From: Chionoecetes opilio
Lineage: Eukaryota > Arthropoda > Malacostraca > Decapoda > Majidae
NCBI GenBank assembly: GCA_016584305.1
Contig: JACEEZ010011927.1
Location: forward strand, 352,501-416,500
Reading direction: 5' to 3'
Length of the DNA: 64,000 nt
The notes below the pieces were generated by a model. The model was given only the letters and a program-made list of their open reading frames with translations, was not told the origin of the DNA and did not search any database. A program made the position numbers and the translations under genes. Position 1 is the first letter of the stretch; the number at the start of each line of letters is the position of its first letter. This document shows, in pieces, positions 33,395-44,789 of the stretch.

Positions 33395-35290
33395 CGCTAT
33401 GGCGTAGGATCCTGGGCAGTTGAAGGGGGTTGGGTAGGAAGGGGGGGGAGGGTCAGTCCGGCTGTGAGCTGACCCGGGCACATCTCTGTTTTTCCCAAAA
33501 ACTGATCTTTGACCTTCCCTTTTGCCGCGCGAGCTTTTTTGGGCTCCATGGGGGGGGGGTGATAGGAGGGTCCAGCCCGGGCTGCTGGGGATGGGCACCC
33601 CGGGATGTCCGTGTCCAGGGTCATCAGGGCGCCACTAGGCGCCATATCTTGCTGCCGCCTTGACCCTAGGGTGTCGTGAAGCAGCTGTGTCATCTCCGTC
33701 AACATAGTCTTTAGGCTCAATATCTCTCCCTTCACGCTCTCCAACTCGTACCTAACCCAACCTTCACTCGTACAAGCTCATCCGTCACGCCCTTCACGGT
33801 CGCCAGAGACTCCCTTTAGGGTCGCCACCTCCCCCTTCAATTCTTGTAGAGATGCAATCTGGGCACGCATGTCTCCACTCACTTCCCGGATAAGGGCCTG
33901 CGACGCCTGAAGCATCTTCACCTCGTTGGTCAATGTCATAACAATCAACCCAGATTCGCTGACGTGTGTGGCGCCGTGGTCTGCGTGCCGAGGGGGAGGT
34001 GGGGGAGCAGTCACCCCGCAGGTATATGGAGGGTAGGAGGGGGGGGAGGGTTGGCTTGGACCAGGAGATGGGCGCGCGGCCTGATCACGTGCGTGGTCGA
34101 TCTGTGTGCGGCCAGGTTGGGGGAGTGAGGGGAGGGAGGGGTTCGAGGGTGGGAGCAGCGGGGGTAGAGCGTTCAGCACCGACGCGTGAGTTGGGGGCGG
34201 AGGAGGTTGGGGGATGTCTGGGAGCGGTGTCGGGTGACTGACAGCCGGCTGTGGTGGCGAGCAGGGTTGCAGCCAGGCCTGTCTCACCCTTGGGAAGGAC
34301 GGAAAGGCTGCAGTGTCGAGGCTTGATGGGGGGGGAGGGCAGCTGCGGCATGTGGCAGAGGCGATGTGGGTTTCCGGAAGTGGGGGGCATCGGGTCTCAT
34401 GAGGCATTTTACACTCCAAGCATTATGCTCCTGGAGGCAGTTGGGACACCTTGGGATGATGGTTTCCCCATTTATTATGCGGTCCTTGCACAGCTTGGTG
34501 TCGTGCCTCCCGGATCAGAGGCCGCAACGCACCCTGTTGTTGCATTGTCATTCCCGGTGACCCCACTTCTCGCATTTTCCACAGAACGCTGGTTTCCCGA
34601 CAAATCTCTCCACACTGCATGGCCTCATCCCAGGCAGGGCGATCATTGGTGGCGGCTTACCCTCCCACATCGCCGTCACGTGGCACATTGGCACCATCAT
34701 GTTGGAGCGGAAGTCCCAACGATGACCGTTCCCTTCTGGCCCAGAGGATGCCTGGGTGATCCACGAGATGGCGAATGGGCATGAAGGATGGGTAGTTCCT
34801 TATATTCACCTTGATTTGTCGGTTTTCCTCCGTTGCCTTGGTGAGTTTCATCACGCTGCCTCGAAAGGGGTGGCCCACTTACGTCAAAAACTTGGCAGTT
34901 TCTCTGTCCCTCGTGACCGCCATGATGGACTTGGTAGTCATCTTAGGGGTTACGGACAAGTTGCGATGTTTGCCGGCAACTTCCGCTAGCCATATTGACC
35001 TGTCCGTAGTTAACACTCGATATATCGATATATCGGGGCAGGAGCAGGAAGTCGGGCGGCTCCGGTGTCGGGCTGGCCCGAGTTCGTAGCGGCCCTAGGT
35101 GCGTCACTGTCACCAGGAGCTTCACTGCCACTGTCTGCACTGCTACGTTTGTTCTTTTTATTATTATTACACAGTATTGCAAAGCCATCACTGGCGTCAC
35201 CCGTCTCCATATTGTCAGTTACCTCCCATGCGGGAAGCCGTTTGCCTGGCATCCCACTGGAGCGAATGGATCGCACACCCTCCCCCGCCA
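33395..35290 (-). pseudogene. LINE ORF1 (zinc-knuckle, proline-rich), frameshifted
   Basis: Minus strand, 5' to 3': MPGKRLPAWEVTDNMETGDA (near 35,240) with a charged, Ser-rich N-terminus; after frame changes, RETAKF and PFRGSVMKLTKATEENRQIKV (34,870-34,800); zinc knuckles CGKCEKWGHREWQC (34,590) and CPNCLQEHNAWSVKC (34,430); a ~150-residue proline-rich region (34,400-33,990); and a coiled-coil-like tail EVKMLQASQALIREVSGDMRAQIASLQELKG (33,920-33,830) ending at 33,397. This is the RNA-binding ORF1 of an RNase H-bearing LINE, related in layout to the ORF1 at 48,131. At least three frameshifts; no ORF2 attached. Confidence 0.7.
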
Positions 35291-35305
35291 AGGCTGGGAC
35301 AGGAC

Positions 35306-35930
<625 letters not shown>

Positions 35931-36139
35931 AAATGAAAGTGGGGCCCGTGCTGGACTTCAGGGAGCTCAACACCTACATTGACGTGTTTTCGGCAGATTC
36001 TGACGTGTGTGCAGTCAGACTACGAGAGTGGAGCAGACAAGGAGTGAATGTGTCTGTGGTGGACTTGGTGAAAACCAATTTGTAAATTGGGATCCACGAC
36101 TCTTTGTGGCCTTACTAGACCGTGATGTTTAGAGGCCAG

Positions 36140-36800
36140 CAATGGTGGGCGCGCTCCGGTGTGCGCGGTAGTGCGGTTGCGCTCTGCGCACCCGCGCAGC
36201 TGGCCCTGTGAGCTCCGCGCTCTATTTTTTCAGTCGGCCCGGTGCGCTCCGCGCTCTGCGCTCACCGCTCCAAAAAAATAACTATATAATAAAAGAACTG
36301 CTTCGAGAAGTTATTTACCTTATATATTATGAAAAAACTGTACTGTCAAGCCAAAAAATCACAAGTTAAAGTAGTCTGTGGTCACTCCATCAGTCCTTTT
36401 TAGTCCTCCTCCTGCTCCAACTAATGGTCCTCCTCCTCCTTGAACCCCAGCAGCTCCATGTTGCCACGCATGAAAACCAAATTCTCAAAGTTGCTGGCTG
36501 TCAGGTTGGACCTCTTGGCCCTCAGGATGTCCCCTGCAGAGCTGAACATCCTCTCCACAGCTGCAGAGCTAGGGAGGGGGGTGTTGTACTTGATAAAAAG
36601 TTTCACCCACACCTCCCTGTGGTAGCTGGGGAAAAGGTCCTTCTTGATGGGGGTTTCTCTGTGGGTTTTTAGGAAAAGTCGTCTTCGATTGGAGCGCCAG
36701 AAAGGAGCGCGAAATTCAAGTTGCGCTCCGCGCTCTGCGCTATCAGTTCAGATTTTCGCGATTTTCGTTCAGATTTTTGGAGCGCACGCGCCCACCTTTG
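36140..36800 (-). mobile_element. Deleted hAT transposon
   Basis: 661 bp with terminal inverted repeats CAATGGTGGGCGCG (left) and, on the other strand, CAAAGGTGGGCGCG (right), flanked by the 8-bp imperfect duplications GAGGCCAG (36,132-36,139) and AAGGTCAG (36,801-36,808), as expected for hAT. The subterminal regions are rich in GCGCTC/GAGCGC repeats. Only the last ~60 codons of a transposase remain. Confidence 0.8.
36421..36612 (-). pseudogene. hAT transposase C-terminal dimerisation segment
   Basis: Minus strand. LPSSAAVERMFSSAGDILRAKRSNLTASNFENLVFMRGNM is the hallmark C-terminal hATC dimerisation motif (xSxAxERxFSxAG...RxxLxxxxxExLxxL...N). It ends with an acidic tail and a stop at 36,421. 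The DDE and BED domains are deleted, so the element is non-autonomous. Confidence 0.9.
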
Positions 36801-38704
36801 AAGGTCAGAGGTATTATCTGACGCGACTGGGATTCGGGCTGAGCGTTGCTCCGCTAGTGATGAAGGCTGTACTGAACTGCGTGCTCTTACAAGACCCAGA
36901 TGTAAGGAGGGGGACGTCAGCATATATTGACTACATCCTTGTGAACGAGGACGTTGTTAAAACCAGCCGTGTGGAAGATCATCTCCGGACATTTGGATTA
37001 ACTAGCAAGCCACCTATAAGAGTAGTTAATGGAGCACGAGTGTTGGGACTAAAAGTATGGGGGGAGCCGGGAGGTCTCGTTTGGAGGAGGGATAACGAAA
37101 TGAGTGACGTGCCGAGTGAGATCACGCGGCGGACAGTGTTCTCGTACTGCGACAAGCTGGTCCACTACCCTGTGTACGGTTGGCTGCGAGTAGCAACGGC
37201 GTTCATCAAGAGAAGAGTCAATCACCTCACGGAGAGATGGTATGAAGTCGTTGCCGATGAAGAATTGAGAAGATGCTTGGGAGAGACTCTGGATGAAGTC
37301 AGGAGGAACGACCCAGTGCAAGGACGATGGGACGTGAGAGGTGACAAGGCCAAGGTTTGGGTGGACGCCAGTTCTCTAGCACTCTATGTCGCAGTTGAGA
37401 TCGACGGCCGCGTCATCAAAGACGCCAGTTGGCTGCGTAAGGAAGACTCCTGCCACATCAATATGGCTGAGCTGGACGCAGTCATAAAAGGTTTGAACCT
37501 TGCATTGGCTTGGAAGATCAAGGAAGTGGAATTGATGACTGATTCCTCGACAGTACATCGGTGGATCACAGATAGCTTCTCGGGAAGAAGCAGACTCAAG
37601 ACCAAGGCTGCAAGTGAGATGCTTATCAGGAGGCGAAAAGGAATTGTGCTGTCGCTGATCGAGGAGTGTGGCCTCCAGCTTTCAGTCACCCTCGTGCCTT
37701 CCACTAACAACAAGGCTGACAGTCTAACACGCGAGCCACAGCGCTGGTTGAAGGTTCCCTCTGTCTACACCAGAGCTGTGCAAACTATATGTGCAGACGT
37801 CGTTGAAATGACTGAAAAGATCGCAGAGATACATAATAGCGCAGGATATCCTGGCGTGAAACGTACTCTTTATTTTGTGAAGAGAGCCAACCCAACAGTC
37901 ACCAGGCGGCAGGTGCAGGCTGTCGTCGCCGACTGTGAGGCGTGCAAGTCCATCGCTACAGCACCCGTGAAATGGCGGAAGGGAAGCCTGGATGTGGAAA
38001 AAGTATGGCAGAGGATTGGTATGGATATTACCCACTACAGTGGTCGGCCGTACTTGACTCTGATAGACTGTGGTCCATCGAGATTTGCCATCTGGCGTCA
38101 GCTGAGGCTTCAGACCAGCGCAAGCATCATCAAGCAGCTGGAAGCAGTGTTCTGTGAACGTGGGGCACCAGAAGAATTGTTAACAAATAATGACACTGCT
38201 TTTCGCTGCAGAATGTTTGTTGACTTCGCATCTCGGTGGTGTGTGAGTCTTTGTTTTCGATGTGCTCATGTTCCTCCCGGAAACATAATAGTAGAGAGGT
38301 GCCACCGTACTATAAAAGTCATTGCTGCAAGGAAGGGCTGTTCTGTAGCGGAAGCAGTGTACCTATACAACCTGATGCCTCGAGATGAATGCACGTCGTC
38401 AACTGCTACTGCAAATGTGCTGTACCAGTACTCTGTCAGAGTACGCGGAGTGGACCCCTGACAGGAGGAGGCCACGGAAGTGAGCAGCCCTTACCAGGCT
38501 AGGGATGAAGCGTGGGTAAGACCGCCAAACATTCGATGTGATGGACGTCACAGAAGCGTTGTAATCACGAGAGTTATGTCTGACCAGGCGGTTGAAGTCT
38601 ATGGAATCCCCCGTCACGTCAGATATCTTAACCGTTGCACGTCACACGATTCTGAAGTAAAAGCGGTCACCACGGACGGCGGGGACGAGGAGCTTCTTAT
38701 TTAA

Positions 38705-39404
38705 CTCCATGCTCAAGTTGAAGTGAGAGAAGAATCTGGCTCAGAGGATGATGCAGATGAGCCAGACCGTGAGTTGCCGAGGCATTTCTCAAGGATCAGA
38801 AGGGCTCGAGTATGCGACCTGTCTGATTAGTATATCAAGGGGAAGTGTACCTTCAGTGGGTAGTTTAGATCTTAATGACTGTTGGGCCTGTAATCAGTGT
38901 TGGGTAGTTAATCTTTGGGAAACAAGTGTTAGGCGTCGCTGATCGTAGGGCTGATCAAGCGAGGTGGGCTGAGTGACGGAGGAAGGTGGAGGAGGAAGTC
39001 TACGTAACCACTCCGCCACAGCCGGACGGCTGCCACACCCTGTGCAAGCAACGCCTACCCGCCTACTTAGCAGTGCACCTTGTTAACTCTTGTTTTGCTG
39101 CTGTCCATTCTTAAGTATTCTTAAGTAAAGAGAAAACGCAAGTCCTTGTTTAATTACTGCCACACACGCTCCTACAAGAAAGAAGAAAGAAGACAGAAAG
39201 AAGAAAAGTTAAAAAAGCACGTTCCTTCAAGAAGAAAGACAAACAACGCATGCACGTACTTAAAATAACATATAAAGAAAGAAGACAAGTAAGCACTCAC
39301 GCACGCACTTACAAGAAAGAAACTACAATAATGCACGCACGCACGCATTTACAAAAAACAAGGAAAGCAAGCAAGCACTCACGCAATTACAAGAAAGAAG
39401 AAAA
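38705..39404. other. Pol 3' region, possible LTR, purine-rich repeats
   Basis: The first ~120 bases still read an acidic/basic pol tail (REESGSEDDADEPDRELPRHFSR) in one frame. A TG-starting, CA-ending stretch with AAGTAAAG near its end (about 38,880-39,168) could be the 3' LTR, but no partner is seen. From 39,170 to 39,404, diverged units of the type ACGCACTTACAAGAAAGAA repeat. Confidence 0.35.
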
Positions 39405-39905
39405 ATTGAAGAAAGACAAAGATCCAGATCTTCAAATCGCTTGTGATCACTGTCTAACTCTATGGATGTAAGACATGGATAGCGTATAGATAAATAGCGA
39501 CTTGAAGAGGCGAATCGATGCATTTGGTAACATGAGTCTTTGTAGAATCATGGGGTATCGCTTGGATGATTTCGTGTCAAATCAGCGATTGCGCCGTGAG
39601 ACTGAATCGAGGCCTATTACCTGCATAGGCCATTAGTCCCTACCTCTGATATATGGGCATATGGTACACTATTCTGAAACCGATCTTTTCTACCGGGTTG
39701 TATATGAAAGAGACAATCCGGCGTGGAAGAGGTCAAGGGGATGCCCACGCGACGACAAGGCTCGTGGCTGGGTTAAGTTGATGTTTCTTGTCGAGAGCTG
39801 CTTGGTATGGGAAAGGAGCCTGCATGGGGACTCGCGCGTGGTGACGCCTGGGAGTGACGTCGTAAGGTGGGCGAGGTGACGCGCCCCCCAGCGTATGCTC
39901 CCAAT
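39405..39905 (+). pseudogene. RTE-type LINE 3' end
   Basis: Plus strand. Segments YRLDDFVSNQRLRRETESRPIT (39,550-39,615), YGHMVHYSETDLFYRVVYERDNPAW (39,650-39,730) and VWERSLHGDSRVVTPGSDVVRWAR (39,805-39,876) are the C-terminal region of the RTE-like family also at 30,446-31,265. Matches that copy block for block over about 480 bp. 5'-truncated; its TGAT tail is reduced to a single CAATGGTTGA-like trace. Confidence 0.65.
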
Positions 39906-40203
39906 GGTTGAGAAGATGAGTCTTCAAAGTTGGAAGCAAATTCAGTCAGGGTATCTGTTGGAGCAAATCATTTTTTTTATCTGATGCTTGTTTGCTGTTG
40001 AAGGATGTAAAACAAACATGATGGTGTAGGTAGACGAAAAAGTTCCCAACAGCTGATAGGTTCATTTTCTCATCATCGTCATCCCAATCAGACGTTTTCA
40101 GCTATTTGATTAGTTCAAGTTTTACATTGGATGACTTTTGTAAAGTCTCCATGACTGGGATTGGATGATTTTGTCTCTTATGTGTGTCAGCTAGCCTGGT
40201 TAC
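39906..40203. other. No gene recognised
   Basis: T-rich ordinary sequence with no repeat partner in the window. Confidence 0.35.
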
Positions 40204-40653
40204 ACCATGACAAAAGCTCAGCGGCTTACGCTACACTCACGACCGTATATGTCTATACCTAAAACTATATACACTTTCTACACACAATAGCTCAATAAAT
40301 ACAAGAATATGTTTGCCCATACATAAACAACAACATTAAGTGAAAAAAGGAATCCCAACGAGCTAGGCATTTAAGTCGAGCAACAGCCGTGGCCAGGAAA
40401 TGAACTCGGGCCATACGAACCACGAACAAAGCACCCTAATTACCAATCTTCTTTCAACAAGCATTGGCGAAAAAAGTACAGTGATAAGAAAAAAGGAAAG
40501 CAGGCAAATACAAAAAAAATACCCTGTTTTTTATGTTGTTGGTGATAGGGCAGGCATACTTCTACGATCCTTCAGATAAAATATCCGATGATGGTATGTC
40601 ACTGATTACATTATGCAGATTTGTTTTATTCAACTCTTAACTGTCACTTAATT
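40204..40653 (-). repeat. Dispersed ~450-bp repeat, inverted copy 1
   Basis: The reverse complement matches 44,318-44,764 along its full length, with shared blocks such as CCAACAACATAAAAAC (complemented), GCAAACATATTCTTGTATTTATTGA and GTGTGTAGAAAGTGTATATAG. An AGTTCATTTCC segment within a decayed tRNA-like stretch hints at a SINE origin, unproven. Confidence 0.85.
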
Positions 40654-40704
40654 ATAATTAATAATAGCACTCTTTATTAGCCGTCTAATATCTAGTACCC
40701 TCCT

Positions 40705-41035
40705 TTGGGGAGGCGGTACCAGAATGGTTAGCGTCTCCGACTGGCGTTCTCGGTGACCCGAGTTCGATCCCCGACGAAAAAAAACAACTTTCTTCACCGT
40801 CTAGTGGCCCAAGAACATCCACATGCCCTGCCCATTAACTCTACCTTCGATTGTGAGTGCAACGGAGGACACAGGGGGGCGGCATGAGCCTCTAATCACA
40901 GGCGTAACTATAAAATCCTGCCTGCGCCACCACAGGCGAGAACCAACCATCACAGCCCTCAAGTTAACCTCCAGAGCCTACCATCCGAGCCCTGGCTTAC
41001 CACTGCCTACATGCGCTATAGGCACAAATTTAATG
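40705..41035 (+). repeat. tRNA-derived SINE, family B, copy 2
   Basis: The tRNA-like head has an A-box region TACCAGAATGGTTAGCG (40,717-40,733) and B-box GAGTTCGATCC (40,760-40,770), then an A-run and a body matching the reverse complement of 9,867-10,125. Ends in an A/T-rich tail with TAATAATAATAATTATTATTA (41,050-41,080). Pol III-type internal promoter layout. Confidence 0.8.
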
Positions 41036-41084
41036 TAAAAAAAATATATATATTATAATAATAATAATTATTATTATTTAATTG

Positions 41085-41404
41085 TACTTTTACTAGTGTG
41101 GATTAAACGCCAGAATGGTTACGATTGTGAAAATAGAGGATAAAATAATTTGGTAAATGGATGGTTGGTTGGCAGAAGAACATACTCATCCTTATTTCAA
41201 TTTGTTTTCAGCCATATACTTATTATATTGCCCATGGTAATTATAGTTTCCTTATTCAACTTAGGCCCCAACCTTCGATACCGTGTTTGCCAGTCTTCAC
41301 TAATATCCATTTGCGAAATCTTTATTCAAAAGATTTCTGCTAAGTGTTAATCCTCTGCCTCTGGCTCCTGACATAACTTGAACAATGATCTTTCAGAAAT
41401 AAAC
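41085..41404. other. No gene recognised
   Basis: Ordinary T-rich sequence between the SINE and the BEL fragment. Confidence 0.35.
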
Positions 41405-42360
41405 TTCAAAACTCTTGCAGTCACATTAATGGTCATAGTCATTAATGGTCTTTAATGGTCATTAATGGTCTTAGCTGGTCATAATCACTGAATCGGTTAA
41501 TGTCCACACCACATTCCTTGGTAGCTACAACCAGCAAGCTCTCTCCTCCTTTTGTATACAACTCATCAGTTACCTGCACACTACAGCTCTGACTGATTAG
41601 CCACTCCCGTTTAGGCCTTGTAAGGAACTCGGGCCCCATCTGCCAAGCAAAATTCTCATTAAATGAACTAGGTGCACATTTTCTGGTGCACCAATCATAC
41701 ATTCAAATTAGACTGAACCCAATACCATTCACTTTGATTACTTTTGCTTTTGGTCTGAATCTCAGAAACTCTTTAGCAACAAAGGTGTTAAATCTGAAGG
41801 AATCTTTCTGAATTTGAGCTCTCACAATCTCTGAATCTTTCAATTTACGTGCAACTCCTCTATCTATCATGTCCTGTATCTGCTCACTATATTGGTTTGC
41901 AGAATCGTTACCTAGCTTGTTTAGTCTCCTCTCTGTTGATAACAATCTGGCATATGCTACAGAATAGTTATTTGGTAGCTCACTTGGATCCTTTATTCAG
42001 GGATATTCTGCCATCCACCTCTCAGTACTCTCAATTTTTTCTCTGTTTTAATGATCATTTCCCACAACGACAGACTCCACACTGAGGTGAACAAGCAACT
42101 CCTAATTCTACCGTCGTAAAAGATAACTCCATAGCCTTATGAGTTTCTGATCTAGCCTTGATTACAATATCATCTACTCCCATACAGCGCACGGTATTTA
42201 CTGCTGCACTGAATCCCTCTGAACCTTATTCCATCCCACCTAAATATCCGCGAACACAGTAACCAAATTGACTCATCAACTGCAGATCTCCTGCCATTTT
42301 ATCAACTATCGCAGAAGTAGGACACTATAGTTTGCTCCTATCAGTAGGTCTAGTTTACCA
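41405..42360 (-). pseudogene. BEL/Pao pol fragment, internally deleted
   Basis: Minus strand, high to low: MGVDDIVIKARSETHKAMELSF (about 42,180-42,120), a CSPQCGVCRCGK Cys cluster (42,080), then STERRLNKLGNDSANQYSEQIQDMIDRGVARKL (41,940-41,845), the RT-proximal segment of BEL pol. It jumps directly to FAWQMGPEFLTRPKREWLISQ (41,655-41,590), which lies much later, between RNase H and integrase. The RT palm and RNase H are deleted. The 5' side is cut by the GA array at 42,409. Confidence 0.65.
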
Positions 42361-42408
42361 ATGGGACTCTCTATTTCCCAGGCACAAACTCCTAGCACAG
42401 TGGCTATT

Positions 42409-43199
<791 letters not shown>

Positions 43200-43266
43200 C
43201 ACGCACACGCACACACACACACACACACACAAAACATACACACACAAAAAAAAAAAACTTACACAC

Positions 43267-43321
<55 letters not shown>

Positions 43322-43403
43322 ACACACCACACACACAACACACCAACACACAACACACACACACACACACACACACACGCACGACACACGCCACACACAC
43401 ACA
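43200..43403. repeat. (CA)n microsatellite, interrupted
   Basis: CA repeat of about 200 bp with an A-run at 43,247-43,257 and CAACA/CACCACA variants. It directly precedes a SINE family A head. Confidence 0.95.
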
Positions 43404-43404
43404 A

Positions 43405-43640
43405 CCTTAACCGCCATATGGTCAAGTGGATAGGGTTCTGGCCTGCCATTCTGTGGTAGCCGGTTCGAATCCTCACTGCTCCCCGGTGATTGTTCACTGA
43501 CCAAACTCGGGCCATTACTGGCCCACTTGAGCAAGGGGATGGGGTGTGTGGGTGTGGAGGAGGTCCCAGCATTACCCAAAAATCGGTAATAATGAACTCC
43601 AAGCACGCACCGGGAGGGTGAAACTGCGACCGCGAGTCCG
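43405..43640 (+). repeat. tRNA-derived SINE, family A, copy 3 (best head)
   Basis: The head has A-box TATGGTCAAGTGGATAGG (43,417-43,434) and B-box GGTTCGAATCC (43,462-43,472). The body has ACTTGAGCAAGGGGATGGGG, GAGGTCCCAGCATTACCC and AATCGGTAATAATG. The spacing of the A and B boxes fits a tRNA, but the acceptor stem does not close, so it is a SINE and not a tRNA gene. Confidence 0.8.
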
Positions 43641-43689
43641 ACCCGCGTGGACAAGACCATTGGTAAATAACACTGATCGTTTGGTGTTT

Positions 43690-43940
43690 TAGGCTCCATT
43701 TAGGCTCTGATATGTTATTTGACGTGCACAGGTTCGAGCCCGACTCACAATTGGAAACTTTGACATGAGATGCTGGCAAGTTACCGTCCAACTTGAGCAA
43801 GATAATGTGGTGTGTGTTGTGCGTGAGGTCCAAGGTTTACCCAAAGATCGGCCTTTACGAGATCTAAGTTCTCTTAGAGAGGTAAACTGCTGGAGATTGC
43901 GTGTCTAGCGCGTGGTCAGGCCATGGGTGAATTGCACACA
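43690..43940 (+). repeat. tRNA-derived SINE, family A, copy 4
   Basis: B-box AGGTTCGAGCCC at about 43,730, then AACTTGAGCAAGATAATG, GTGAGGTCCAAGGTTTACCCA and AAGATCGGCC in the family A order. The A-box region is decayed. It lies 50 bases behind copy 3 in the same orientation. Confidence 0.6.
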
Positions 43941-44317
43941 AGCTACACTCCTATCACTCTTTACCTGTGTACCGCGTTATTTACCAGGCAGTAAAGAGAA
44001 GCAGACGCCTTATTTAACCTGATAGAAAAATGGCAGATGTGCTCATTAATATAACGTAAATGGTCATGGAGCATGTTGTATTTGCCGGAAGTGGTCATCT
44101 TTCCTGTTATGGGTCCAGGATGATCATCGCGTGCGTTTATCCTCGACCCTATAAAGTGTATAGCCACTATTACCTTTACAATGTCATTTTTCTCTTTTCT
44201 GATAATGTGTAGGCTTGCTGTTGTTTTATGTGTATTTTTTCTTATATAATATCACTATATATTCTGACTGTCAATCCAGTTTACATATAGGTTTCTATGC
44301 ATTATGTAATTTCCTAG
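43941..44317. other. No gene recognised
   Basis: Ordinary sequence; no motif or partner seen. Confidence 0.4.
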
Positions 44318-44764
44318 AATTAAGTAACTGTTAAGAGTTGAATAAAACAAATCTGCATAATGTAGTCAGTGACATACCATCATCGGCAATTTTATCTGAA
44401 GGATCATAGAAGTATGCCTGCCCTATCACCAACAACATAAAAACCAGGGTATTTTTTGTATTGCCTGCTTTCCCTTTTTCTTATCACTGTACTTGTTTCG
44501 CCAATGATTGTTGAAAAAAGATTGGTAATTAGGTGCTTTGCTCGTAGTTCGTATGGCCCGAGTTCATTTCCCGGCCATGGCTGTTGCTCGAGTTAAATAC
44601 CTAGCTCGGTGGGATTCCTTTATTCACTTAATGCTGTTGTTTATGGATGGGCAAACATATTCTTGTATTTATTGAACTATTGTGTGTAGAAAGTGTATAT
44701 AGTTTTAGGTTTTAAACATTTACGGTCTTGAGTGTAGCGTAAGCCGCTGCGTTTTTGTCATGGT
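44318..44764 (+). repeat. Dispersed ~450-bp repeat, copy 2
   Basis: Direct-strand counterpart of 40,204-40,653. The two copies form an inverted pair with a 3.7-kb spacer holding SINEs, a BEL fragment and GA/CA arrays. Confidence 0.85.
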
Positions 44765-44789
44765 GGTTGATGTGATCAGCTGTTCTAAT

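Larger units (their letters stand above)
35931..38704 (+). pseudogene. LTR-retroelement pol (RT, RNase H, integrase), split by a hAT derivative
   Basis: The RT starts before the insertion: KVGPVLDFRELNTYIDVF and NVSVVDLVKTNL (35,937-36,085), with stops at 36,083 and near 36,113. After the hAT element it is open to 38,461: RYYLTRLGFGLSVAPLVMKAV, then AYIDYILVN, where the catalytic YxDD box has lost its last Asp (GAC to TAC type change). RNase H: VWVDASSLALYVAVEI, HINMAELDAV, LMTDSSTVHRWI, NNKADSLTR. Integrase: His pair and CEAC zinc region near 37,840-37,950, GMDITHYSGRP, TNNDTAF, NIIVERCHRTIK (Asp, Asp, Glu). One in-frame TGA (38,459), then the same frame continues to 38,704 with a basic C-terminal domain (DEAWVRPPN). 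Gypsy-like order; clade not certain. gag and protease not found. Confidence 0.8.

Noticed and set aside
34251..34784. 177-codon plus-strand frame
   Set aside because: Antisense shadow of the minus-strand LINE ORF1 with zinc knuckles.
40711..40785. Functional tRNA gene
   Set aside because: Same reason; the head is fused to a body repeated at 9,867-10,125.
41150..41350. 66-codon hydrophobic frame as a small membrane protein
   Set aside because: Two overlapping frames of similar length in T-rich sequence; no conservation evidence.
43417..43490. Functional tRNA gene
   Set aside because: A and B boxes are present but the acceptor stem and anticodon arm do not pair; the following body recurs elsewhere, so it is a SINE.
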